Shown here piece by piece: positions 13,597-24,900 of a stretch of 64,000 nt of DNA. How positions within the stretch are numbered: the stretch's first letter is position 1; each line of letters opens with the position of its first letter. The translations under genes and the position numbers were made by a program. The stretch comes from Chinchilla lanigera (Eukaryota; Chordata; Mammalia; Rodentia; Chinchillidae). The stretch lies in assembly GCF_000276665.1 (NCBI RefSeq), contig NW_004955402.1, positions 337,964 through 401,963 on the forward strand. Reading direction: 5' to 3'. Under the pieces are notes generated by a model, which was given only the letters and a program-made list of their open reading frames with translations, made no database searches and was not told the origin of the DNA.

Positions 13597-15021
13597 CACT
13601 CTTGACTTACAAACTCAACTCGTTTATGAGGGCTTTTTGTAACTCAGGTTGGTTGTAAGTAAAGACTGTTTTACCCATAAGAAATAATGGAAATACCTAT
13701 AATGCATTCTGAACCTCCCAAATCACCTCTTAACTAACCTTTTCATAATAAAAGCATTGTGTAATATGCGTAATTTACCAGACACACCAATAATTTTTCT
13801 AGTGTATTCACCAAAAAATTATAAAATGTGCCTAGTTTACGAGAAACAATGATTTCATAGTGTACTCACCATTCAAGTTGACATCTTTGGCTTGCAGGAA
13901 GGGAGGATAAAATGGAAGCTGGTTATAATTGGGAAGGAGAGTCCTCTTCCATGAGAACATCAGGAATCTGGCTCTCTGGTGCCCTGTCTCTCCTTGAGAG
14001 AGTCTGTAGCCCGCTAGGACTCTTTCTGGCTCACTAGGTCTCATCCTTTTCACAACTAAAAACTTGTCTGAAGTTGTCTGTTTCTGTCTTGTGTTTAACA
14101 CTGTCTGTAGTATGACATGACGTCATTAAGCAAGTGAATGCAGTGATTGCCTTTTTCTCTGTCTAGGTGGGTCTTTCCTACAAATGTTTGTATCTCTGTA
14201 CATTTTTGCAGGATTTCCTTTGTTTCAGAAGAACTGTTTTGCTGCAGATTATTGATACTCCTCCTCCTCTTAGAAAAATCCTCAGCTGTCGTTCTCTGTT
14301 GCTCAGCCAAAAGTTGCTTAAATTCCTCTGTAGACAGTTCCTCTGAATGTTCCTCAACATCACCAGTGTTCGTTTACCTGCACGCCTGTGGACTCTGCTA
14401 TGGTGACAATGTCATCAACCACAGGGACAGTTGAAAACTCAGGGTTCTCAACACTAGCTAGCTTCCTTATACAAACCTTTTTTCTGTAAAATTGTCGAGA
14501 TGGTGGATTTTGACTGGTACAGATGTCTTCGTGAGATTGGTTATAGGAGCATCCCTCTCATATTTCTCCACAATTTCCTTTTGTTTATGATATCTTATGT
14601 TTATGATATATTGATATATATATATATATCAATGTCTTTGTGAGACATTGTCTTTGTGAGGTACATATGTCTTTGTGAGATTGGTCATAGGAGCATCCCT
14701 CTCATATTTCTCCACAATTTCTTTCTTTTTGTTTATGATATATTGATATATATATATCAATTGATATATTGATATATATTTCTTTTTGATTGCGATTGTT
14801 TTCTTTACCTTCCCTTCCTTGCTTAGCTTCTTTTCTAGCTTTTGGGGGGCCATTTTGATAGCAGTAATCATGCACTGACCAAAATCACATCCACAAACAC
14901 ATCTGAGCTTAGACTGACGCATACACTTGCATCTCAAATCATTGTTTACAGCTACACAAGCAGTTAGCGTTCGTGTCCTAACTCAAGTCTAAAATGCTGG
15001 TCATAACTCAAGGACCCACTG
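13597..15021 (-). mobile_element. Tigger (pogo-type) DNA transposon fossil
   Basis: Ends are related inverted repeats (CACTCTTGACTTAC on the left; CAGTGGGTCCTTGAGTTATG on the minus strand at the right, next to TA). The minus strand keeps pieces of a pogo/Tigger transposase: a start MAPQKLEKKL near 14853, a helix-turn-helix segment KKEIVEKYERDAPMTNL near 14727-14677, and a C-terminal part with LLAEQQRTTAEDF near 14320-14280. Frames are broken by stops and a TA-rich duplication. It sits in an L1, so it is younger than that L1 copy. Confidence 0.8.
14580..14785. repeat. TA-rich palindromic tracts within a tandem duplication
   Basis: Runs of TGATATATATATATC and TTGATATATTGATATATAT form self-complementary blocks. 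The adjoining segment containing TAGGAGCATCCCTCTCATAT occurs twice, at about 14545 and 14688, so about 145 bp was duplicated. Confidence 0.85.
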
Positions 15022-15185
15022 TACAGGCTGCTCCCAGCAATTAGCTATTATAAATTTTGTTGCTATAAGCATTGGAATGCATGTGTCACTATAGTATGAT
15101 GTCTATAGCTCTTTGAGGAAGATCCCTAGAAGGGATATAGCTGGGTCATATGGAAGGTCTTATTTATAAACACTTGTTTTGAAGG
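15022..15185 (-). mobile_element. L1 3' fragment, right part
   Basis: Continuation of the L1 from 13596: TTGCTATAAGCATTGGAATG and ATAGCTGGGTCATATGGAAG are typical reverse-complement L1 3' sequence. Confidence 0.75.
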
Positions 15186-15799
15186 GAGCCTTATAACTTA
15201 GAGATCCCCCATTCTTTTAAATTGCCTTTATAACTTCTTGAGCCAAGTAAACTGGATAAAATATGATATTTGGTTTTTAACATAAATGTGGGTTATAGTA
15301 GCTCTTCTTTACCATTTGCAGTACTAAAAGTTTTGTAGTAGTTTGAGCTTCTAGGTACGCTGCATGGCAACTGGGGTCATTTGTTAAAATAAGAGGAATT
15401 TGATACAGAGATGCAGTATTTGCCTGATAGCTGTCAGATGTCACATTAAGGAAAAAAATATGTTGGTATGACACACCTTATAAAATATTTTCATTATCCA
15501 GTGATTCTGTGCAATTTTGGTGTTTGACCTTTTCATTCAGAATATGGAAGATATAATATGAATAACTTTTCATGCAGGTAACCCAGCCATGATAAGAAAT
15601 CTGACCCCAACATGAGGTGACAGCCCAGTTTGTCATCCACGAGAAGGTGCTGAACTTTTGAGGGGATCTAGGTGCAAGTGTATTAGAATAACCATAGATA
15701 TGCGTGACATTTCCTGGGTCTCCATACTCTGAGGCTATATCTGTCCAATCAGAATTAGAGCTAGATAATTTTGTATGAAGCACCTTAATAATATATTCA

Positions 15800-15880
15800 A
15801 GGTCAGGGATATATAGCTCAGTGGCACAGTGCCTGCCTGGCAAATGTGAGGCCCTGAGTTTGATTTCCAGTACCTGTCCA
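15800..15880 (+). repeat. ID SINE
   Basis: ATATAGCTCAGTGGCACAGT and CCTGAGTTTGATTTCCAGTA; AATAATAT occurs on both sides as probable target duplication. Confidence 0.85.
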
Positions 15881-16254
15881 AATAATATGTCCAGTAACCT
15901 ACTAATTATAGGAATTTCTTCAAGACTTAAGGATGTGGGAAGTTTTTATGGATGAGGATGATATTTATAGTGTGTTAAAATTTCAAGCAATCTAAGTATA
16001 TAAGAGTAAGAGAACAAGTTAATCAGTTGTGGGTTATTGGTTTATTTTCAAAATGGTAGAGTGTTTCTTATCCAGCTTCTCGGGCTTCTCGTGAGAAGTC
16101 CACATCCAGTGCTTTGGAAACTGCTCTGGGCTTGTGTTCCAGGATCTTGTAATTAATAGATCATGCCTACTTGCCCAGCCACTTACTCTCCTGTGTCAGT
16201 CATAGTATTTGTTTATCAGTTTACTATCTATGGAAGCAGTAGTTAGGCCATTCC

Positions 16255-16410
16255 TTTTTAATGTTTGCAGTTTGTTTTCTTTCTTATCCTGGCTAGAGAT
16301 CTGTCCATTTTGTTCACTTTTTTCCCCCAAAGAACTAGGTTTTGGTTTTGGCAAGTTACATTTTCATTTATTTCCTCCCTTTGAGTCTCTTACTCTATGT
16401 ATTGCTCCCA
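16255..16410 (-). mobile_element. Old L1 ORF2 fragment
   Basis: Reverse complement of the L1 segment that reads AAGAACTAGGTTTTGG; diverged and short. Confidence 0.5.
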
Positions 16411-16834
16411 TACTTAGGCACATTAACAAATGTGTTATGGTTTTTTTCCCTGTTAATCTGTCTATTGTTGATCTATGTATAGATTTTAAAATTACCAAAT
16501 CTTCAGGGAGAAAACAATAAATTTAAAACTTCCCTACATAGCCATAGCCCCAAACAATCCAGTTTTAGCCCACATGATAAAGGCGCTCCAACTTATCCTT
16601 GCAGGGACAGTAACTGTGGATCAGCTAGTCTGCCTTTGTTCTGTTCCTGCTTTGCTCACCCCTTTTCTGTCTTAAAACCAGCTTCTTCTGCTCAGTGCTC
16701 CAGAATCACTCTAGAAGCTAAGCTTTATTGTAATTTTCTCTCTTGACAATAACATAGTGATGTTTTTAAAAAGATAGTTGTACATATGTATTTACTTAAC
16801 AGGACCAAAACAGATAATGTGAAACCTGACAGAA

Positions 16835-17060
16835 CAAAGAGAAAAAAGACAAATTATCAGAAATTTCAACTCTGGGCAGTCAATAAGGAGATAATAGAAT
16901 GAAACAGCACCATGATCAACTTGTTCTAATTGTCATTTGTAGAAGTTTACTTGGAGTATTCAACAAGACAGAGCACATTCTGGTCCATAAAACAAACCTT
17001 AGCAAATTTTAAAGAATGGAAATTATGCAAACTGTTCTCAAACTGGAAATCAGTAACACA
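16835..17060 (+). mobile_element. Old L1 ORF2 fragment, endonuclease region
   Basis: AGAGCACATTCTGGTCCATA and AAACAAACCTTAGCAAATTT resemble the L1 endonuclease region (RIDHMLGHKT part). Opposite orientation to the fragment at 16.3 kb, which could mean a 5' inversion of one L1. Confidence 0.5.
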
Positions 17061-17084
17061 AAGATAGCCAGAACCCCCAGCGTG

Positions 17085-17105
17085 CACACACACACACACA
17101 CACAC
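17085..17105. repeat. (CA)n microsatellite
   Basis: About ten CA units. Confidence 0.9.
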
Positions 17106-19039
17106 CCAATATCTTGTTTTCCCAAGATTTCACTCTTTGGGTAGAATAGGAAATATATTTTTGTCCTTATCCTTGGTTCCTGTTAATGAGCTCCTAAAAT
17201 TCCAGGAATTTCATGAGTGCAGGACATATATTTTGGTATTAATAATAAGCCTCTTCGATAACTCCTGAGTTTATGCCGATGCAGTTACTTAGGATGAGGC
17301 TGCCCACAGCCTCAAGGTGGGCCTGTAACTGATGCTGTAAAAGAATACTTAAACTTTTTTGGCTGAGTACGTAGCAACACCCATCTACCCCCTTTTTTTG
17401 AGCCCAAAAGAAGTGACAGGATATACAGATACCAACTCTAGGAGGCCAGGAGCCTGGTTTGTTTTTCACAAGAAAGGAGAATGAGCTGAAGATGAAGATG
17501 GCTAGAAGTGATACAGCAGATGTAAAGATCTGCATTATCTCTCTGTGCCCTGTCCCATCTGGCCATACTTCTGTATTCTCTGTAATGTTCTTCTTACAAG
17601 CGAGCACACATGTTCTCTGAGTTCTGTAACCTGGGGGTGGGGTCTGACTTTGTCTCCAGGTAGATAACATTAGAGCTGGGGAACACCACGCAGAGAATCC
17701 ACAGAAGGACTATTTGGTGCAAGAACCACTCCCAACCCCCCTACAAGCTGCTGTAGAGGGGAAGCAACTTGGTTTCATCTCTTCACCATCCTTTTGATAA
17801 GGTCTATGGTATAGGAGGGCCAATGGGGTGGGCCAAGCTGGTGAATTTCTTTTTCCTGGATCATTTAGCACTTCGCAGAACTTGAGGAAGCACCTGTTGA
17901 GTGAAATTATCTGTCTGCCATTGAAGTTCCTACAAGGCCTTTAGCTTCAGATAAAGAGATAAGGTAGCTTATGCATGTCTTTGAGAGAAGATAGCAGGAA
18001 TGAATGGACCTTAGCTCAAAAGGTTTGTTGCAAAAACTGCCCCCCAACAAATGTAATCATCATGTACTGCAAATATGTCCCCCCACAAGAAAAATAATAA
18101 TAAGGAAAACAAAGCTTTATTGCTTAGGACTACTTATGGAGGATGTCTTTAACTGAAGTTCCTTTGTTAAAGGTTTTAATCCTTTCTGTTGCCAAGGGTA
18201 GGTACTACATTCACTCCAATGTGCATTTCATGTCGCATTCACCAGTCACCTTCAGATAGCGCTGTGAACTTCATGTGTGGGGCAGGTACTTAGAATACAC
18301 AGCATTGTCACTGTACTGCCTCTGATCAACCAGAACAATGACTTCCAGATACTGGAGATTGACTTATTAGATTGGATGATGCCCAGGAATCTGTATTTTA
18401 AAGCTACTTCATACCCCTCAGGTTTCTCCTCTTCCCATGATTCTGATGCTCACTTTGGAGGCCAGTGGCCTGGAGGTTTCTAAAAGAACAGAGGTGTTGC
18501 CCACGAGTTAAGAAGGATGACCCTTGAGTGGTCATCAAAGGAAGAAGCCAGCCTCAGAGACCAAGTGGTGCCTGTTAGATGAGGTACCCAGAATAAACAG
18601 GGAGACAAATGGAATAGATGGGTAGTTTTGGGGGCTGGGAGTAGGGGATGGGAGTGGCTGTTAATGGATGTAGAGTTTCCTCTTTTGGTGATAGAAATGC
18701 CCTGACCTTCCATTGTAGTGACGTTGCACAGCTATAAATACACCAAAACTCATTGGTTTTCATACCTTAAAAGGGTGACCTCAAAGGTGTTTTTAAAAAT
18801 AGGCAATAAGAAGTGAAGAAGACAAAAATTTTTTTTTCAAAATTAGGAGGGGATAGTTGGGAACCAAAGAGAAAATGCAAATTGGAAACTGAGAAAGAAA
18901 CTTTTTAAATATCCTTTTTCTTTATTTTATTCAGACACACAAACACCTGATAATCTAGGTACCTGAGAGACTCCTGGAACTTCCACACCTGGAATACTGT
19001 CCTGTAAAAGAAAAAGGCTTCAGGGAAAAATCCATTGTA

Positions 19040-19500
19040 GGTTCAGAAAACACTGGTTGCTGTTGCTGTAGCAAACTGGATGAAAAACGCTTTGCACCAG
19101 GAATTTGGAAGGCAGCTTTTATTAACACCAGCGGGCTGGGTCCAAATCATCAACACTGGCCTAAAGTAAAACAGCAACTTATATACATTTTTGTAAGCAG
19201 GAAGGCAAAGTTGATAAAGGGTTAGTTTACAATTGGTTACATATATTGAGTCATACATTGCCAGGCAAATGTGTCTGACAGTGTCTCAATTGGAGGCAGT
19301 CATCAGGAGGCAGATCAGGGTCCCAGGCAAGCAAGCAAGATTTAATGTGACCTTGACAAAGCTAGTCTGCCCCAGATGAATAGTCCTTGAAGTAAGCCAG
19401 CAAGACAGAATATTTTTGTAGGCCATTGAGCGATGTGTTGGATAGGGCTAAGTCTGTTTTATCTCTGAGCTGCAGCTGTGTAGTCAAGGCCGGTTGAGTC
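19040..19500 (-). mobile_element. Possible endogenous retroviral LTR (class II style), limits uncertain
   Basis: The minus strand reads AGCCCGCTGGTGTTAATAAA followed by AGCTGCCTTCC, resembling the poly(A) signal and R/U5 boundary of rodent class II ERV LTRs. No flanking duplication was found and the upstream limit is a guess. Confidence 0.35.
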
Positions 19501-21450
19501 TGATGGACCAATTGAGAGGCTGTAGTTTTAAAATTTTCCCACTACAGTGGGAAAAACCAGCTCCAGGACTCCCTGGATCTGATAGTGTAGCTGGAGGAGA
19601 CTTTCAGAGTAAATCCCACCAGAGACCAAAACTCAGCAAAATGTTGGAAAGGAATTTTACTGTGAAAAAAGGCAGCTAAACTTCATATTTGACAGATTTG
19701 AGGAAATAATCCCAACTGAGGTAACTGATGTCCTGCCCCATTGGCATAGGCTCAGAAGATGCGTAGATGCAGGCATACAGATGAGAACACAGGCAACCTT
19801 CACCGGTGTTCTTGCACACAGTAACGAGAGGCTCAGTTTTGTAAAAATCATAAAGAGCCTCATCATTTTCCCCCTGTGGCTTTCTCAGTTCTTTCAAATT
19901 TAATTCATTCTTGCTACATGAATCCAGGAGCTTTCCTATGTGGTTATAATGAAGAAAAATTGGTTTATTTTAAAGGGCTGTCCTCTGTCTCCAAGGAGCG
20001 CAATAGTTTCTGCCCTGGCCAAGCACACTCCCCAACCCCTCTTCAGCCACAGCCACACTTTGATATGCCAGTGTGGGGGCGAAGCCTGCCCACCCTCCCT
20101 CATTTTAGGTTAGATTCCCTACCTGCATAAGACTGGCCAAATTTAGAGTTCTACCATTTTTTAATACATCTGCCTTTGTTTTGGGCTTGTTTTCTTGCCA
20201 CAAATTTAGTAAAAAACCTTGTGACACTATCTTTGTGGCTTAGAATTTCTGAGGTGAGAGCCTCTTTGAGCCAGGCTAGCCAAATAAAAACCTTTCTCCA
20301 CCTTTCTATAGTGTACTGCTGTTTCCTTATACCATCTGAAAAAAAGACTGGTATCCTGTCTACAATAATAACTGTTTGGATTCTTTACTGACTTTAGTTC
20401 TCATCATAGCAGTCTACAACAGTTTTCACGTTTCTAGTCAACTCTGTTCCCCAGAAAATGAGTCTTGGCAAAATAAGATATCTATTTACTGGAGTGCTAA
20501 TTCAAATCTGACCCTTATTTTACAATTTGAAAACAAGATCATCTATTCTCAATGTGTTAGAAGTACTGTAGTGAGGGGGCTGGTAGGGCACAGGTTGGAG
20601 GCAAGGAACAAGGCGTATTTAGGAGTATCTTCTGTGGGGAGGCTGAGTCCGGAGAAGCTGAGTACTTTGCACAGGATAATGCTGTTGGCTCAGCTGAGCA
20701 TGTCTGATTTCAAAGGCCATGGTCTTTCACAATTGCACTTCACTGCCTTACTTGGGAAAAATTGTTTTTGTATATATGAGATTATTTAATGTATCTTATA
20801 ATTCTTAATTCCATGGATGTCAAATCAAATAATAAAGCATTGGTATGTGCTTTTTTTCTCTTCACCCATGATATAAGGGGAAAAAAAGATAAACCCTAAG
20901 CTGTCTCATCTCAGCCTCCAGTAAAGTGTGATTTATAGCTTTATGTCACTTACTTGCAAGACATCCTAGGCTAGGTGGTACTGATGTAACTTCCCATCAC
21001 ACCTGGACTTGTGTGATGGGGACTGATTTCCAGGAGCTCTGGTACATCCAGGCACATCTGGTGCATCACATCACAGTTTCATGTGATTCCTGTGACATCC
21101 CTGGGCCAAAGTCCTCACTGCAGTAGGCCTGGGGTAGAGTCTGAGAGGGAGTCATGTGGGGTTGTGTGGCCACAACACCCAGTCCCAGGTCTTGTGCTGT
21201 ACGGCTTCCAAGTGAGCCTGTAAACACCAGCCTTCATAATGTCTGCAGGACAGTTTACTATGTCCTATTTAAAGGATGCATGTTAATGAAATTTAAAAGT
21301 TATAGTGCCTGAAGACTGTACCTTAACATTTCCTGTGCAGTAGGTAGCAGTATTGTCTTTTTACATCCTAGCAGTCGATGATTAATATTTAAGTGGATTG
21401 GTTTAAAATGGGAACCTATGTATAACATACTTTTTCTTTTCCAAACTTAG

Positions 21451-21960
21451 TCTCTGTAGAAGGTGCAACTCATCTCCATCCTTCAAAATGCAGTGGAACG
21501 TACTACGGACTGTGTCTTGGCTGGCACACAGGACATGCCTGGAGTCACAGACAGCTGGGCTGTTTGGACAGCATCAGCACATGAAGGGACCATTGCTTTT
21601 GCAGTATGCCAAGTCCAGAGCAGTTTGGGCACACAGCCCTCAGGAGCGGTTGCTGCGCTTACCTGCTGCCCAGTGCCTGGCAGAGGAACGAAAGCCATTA
21701 GCCACACAGCCTCCCCAGCCTGGGGTTCTTCACCACGAACGATGGGTGTGGGATGTTTCATCTACCAGGGGCTTATCATCCAGCACCACCCAGGGAACAC
21801 CTTCAGAAAAAAAGGAAGAGCCTGATCCTTTACAAGACAAATCTATTAGTCTTTATCAGCGATTTAAGAAGACATTTAGACAATATGGGAAGGTTTTGAT
21901 TCCTGTGCATCTAATAACTTCTGGTGTTTGGTTTGGAACTTTTTATTATGCAGCCATAAA
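21451..21960 (+). CDS. FAM210A: FAM210A exon 2 (5' UTR to 21487, CDS from 21488)
   Basis: The acceptor is TTTTCCAAACTTAG ending at 21450. The ATG at 21488 has A at -3 and no upstream ATG lies in this exon. The exon ends at 21960 before GTAAGT. It carries residues 1-157 plus two bases of codon 158 and includes the targeting region and the membrane segment. Confidence 0.94.
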
Positions 21961-24900
21961 GTAAGTTTTTGCTTCTTTGGCCACTTTTGTTTATCAGTGT
22001 TAATCTCCTTCATTGTTCTGCTGGTTGAAAGCTTTAAGTTTTTTTAAATGCTTCTGTGTCTTTCTTTAATGGAGGACAACTACTCTCTGAAGCTATTTTT
22101 TGTGTTTTAAGGTGAACAGCTAACACTAGCTTAGTGTGGAAGGGAATTGTGCTAAACTGTGTGTCGCCTCATTTAACCCTCAGTGACCGTATGAAGCACG
22201 TAGTATAGTGTTTCCCACTTGATGAGTGAGAAGACAGTCTAGGCCAGAGGAATTGGAAAGAGCTTGAGGGTGGGAGGTGGAGACTGGGCTGAAAACCTTG
22301 TTAGCTCGTTCACAGGTACAAGGACCACGGAGATGAAGTGCTGATCTTGGAAACTAACCAGCACCACAGATTTTGTACTTACACATTTCTTAAGAGCTTA
22401 CAAATGTAAGCAAGTAGCTGTTTTGCTATATGATTGACTAGGGTGGGAAATTCATAAGGTACCTTTTGGCAGAGCCTGGCTGCTATCAGGAAAACACAAA
22501 AATGAACAGGTTGCAGTCTTGTGCTTTGATACTCCTCACTTCATGACTTTAAGGTCAGGCCTTCCAAATTTGCCTGGTGGCCTGATCCCCAGTGCTGTGG
22601 AACATAAAGTTTCTAAATACCTCACTTTTAAATACAGTTCCTTCCTCTAGGTAAGTAATGCATCCACCTTGCTTAGGAGCAGCGGCACCAGTGCTCTGCC
22701 CAAGCCGTACTCGGCCCCTTCAGTCAGCTCTTCCTCTGAGTTCACTGCTGTCATACTTTCCAGAATGCATTGCTATTCATGGATGATACTGAATGCCTTG
22801 AGATGAAGGCATTAATGGACTAGAACAGTTGTCTGTAAAGCTTATCCAGGCAGAAGTTTTTTCACTTCCCAGAATGGTGGTTGGAGACGGTGCTTGTCTT
22901 AGGAAGCATAGGCTCCTGGAGATTTGTGTACACAGTCTCATCTTACCTGGTGCACTCTGAGCTGCTCACTTCTCTCCATTTCTCCATTCTGCTCTTTTAC
23001 TCATTGTGTCATTTGCTGTGTTTTGTCTTTAGGAAGTGTGCCTCTCTATGGAAGATGCAGGGTGTATGTCATGGAATCGCTTTAGGATATGTTTGATATT
23101 TATAAAAGACTTTTGAAATGCCCTTAGTGTTTTTTTAATTAAGTTTATTGATAGATTGTAAGTATACATAATGATCACATTCGTCACAAGGATTTGTACC
23201 TGTACGTGATACAACTTGATTCTCTTTTTTCCCCATTCCCTTACCCTCCCTTCAACTCCTCTTCCCCTCCTTATTTACAAAAGCTTTGTTTCCATTTTTC
23301 CTTCTTTTCTCATTTTCTTCTTTTCCCTTCCTTTCCCCCTCACCTCTCCCTAGTTCCACTCCCCATTTGAACATTTTCTTCCTATTTTACAATATCTATT
23401 ATACATTTTGGTCCTTATTTACACTTTCAGAAAAACACCACCAGAGGAACAACACAGTATTTACACATGTGTGTCCAGTTTATCTCACTTAATAGTATGG
23501 TCTCAAGGTGCATTCATTTACCTAGAAATGTCTCAAGTTTATCCTTCTTTATGACAAAGTAGTACTCCATTGTATTTTTTAAAAACACATCATATTTATC
23601 CATTCATTGGTTGATGGGCATTTGGGCTATTTCCAGGATTTAGCTATTACAAACTCTGCTGCTATAAGCATGGGTGTGCATATATCACTGTGGTATGATG
23701 TTTTTAGACACCAAGTGTCTTGGTTACTTTTCTCTCGTTGCTGAGACAAAATACCTAACATCCAAAATTAAGGAAGGAAAGGTTTATTTTGCTTATAGTT
23801 TGTGGAGGTTTCAGTCCATACTTGGCAGATTAGAAGGCAGACTGGCACATGGCAGAAGGCTACAGCTCATGGCGGCAGAACACAGCTGAATCAACAAACA
23901 CACACAAGGGAGGAATGGCCTCAAGCAGCCTCTTCCTCTCCCTTACATATGCAAACTGTCCACCCCAGGGTGGGTGTAGCTCTCACACCCGTAATCAATC
24001 AAACTCTAAAAACCTGCCCCATGGCCGCATGAGGCTTTAGAGGGACACACAGACACAAACCGTAACACCAAGAAAGAGAATAGCTATGTTAAATGGAACC
24101 TGTAGTCCTAGTCTGTTGATGAATCTCCAGACTGATTTCCACAGTGGTTGCACCAGTCTACACTCCCACCAACAGTGGAGAAGGGTTCCTTTTTCCCTAC
24201 AGCCAAGCCAGCATTTATTATTGGTTGATTTCTTGATAATAGGCATTCTTTCTGCAGTAAAATGGAACCTCAGCATTGTTTTAATTTGCATTTATCCAAT
24301 GGCCAGTGATTTTGAACATTTTTCATATATTTACTTGCCCTTTGTACTTCTTCATCTAAGAAGTGCCTATTGTTTTCAGATGTTCATTTTTGAATTGGTT
24401 TTTTAAATTGGGAGGGTTCCTTTTTTTTAAGTTCTTTATATATTCTAGATAATGGTCCTTTGTCTGAGGAAAAGTGACAAAAAATTTTTCCCACACTGTA
24501 GGTTGTCTTTTCACTCTGTTGGTAGTTTCTTTTGCTGTGCAAAAGCTTTTTAATATGAGAGCCTAGGTGTTGATTCCTTATGATAGTTCCCGTGCAATTG
24601 GAGTTTTGTTCATGAAGTCTTTGCCTATACCAAAGTCTTCAAGCATTCTACCTGTTCTGCCCAGGAGATTTAATGTTTCTGTTCTAACATACAGATATCT
24701 TTGATGCATGTAGATTGTAATTTAGTGCATGGTGAAAGATGTGGGTCTAGTTTTAATTACTGATATGAACAGGTTTTTCATGCCATTTGCACTGTCTCCT
24801 GCTTTTTCATTGACTCTGATGAATCTTACATTATTCTTCTTTGCATCATCTAGCAGCTGTTGCATTGTTTTGTAGTCCTTTGCTATTTTTAAAAAATCTT

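Larger units (their letters stand above)
6307..21450 (+). other. FAM210A intron 1
   Basis: 15.1 kb with no supported exon. It contains ID and B1 SINEs, one solo ERVL-MaLR LTR, a Tigger fossil nested in an antisense L1, old L1 fragments near 16.3 and 16.9 kb, and a possible class II ERV LTR near 19.1 kb. The stretches 10.25-12.5, 17.1-18.9 and 19.7-21.4 kb look single-copy; 10.25-11.9 kb may be a very old ERV remnant, but I could not support that by any motif. Confidence 0.75.

Noticed and set aside
21463..21825. Second plus-strand ORF overlapping FAM210A exon 2
   Set aside because: A shadow frame; the 158-codon frame from 21488 carries the known protein and joins the later exons in phase.
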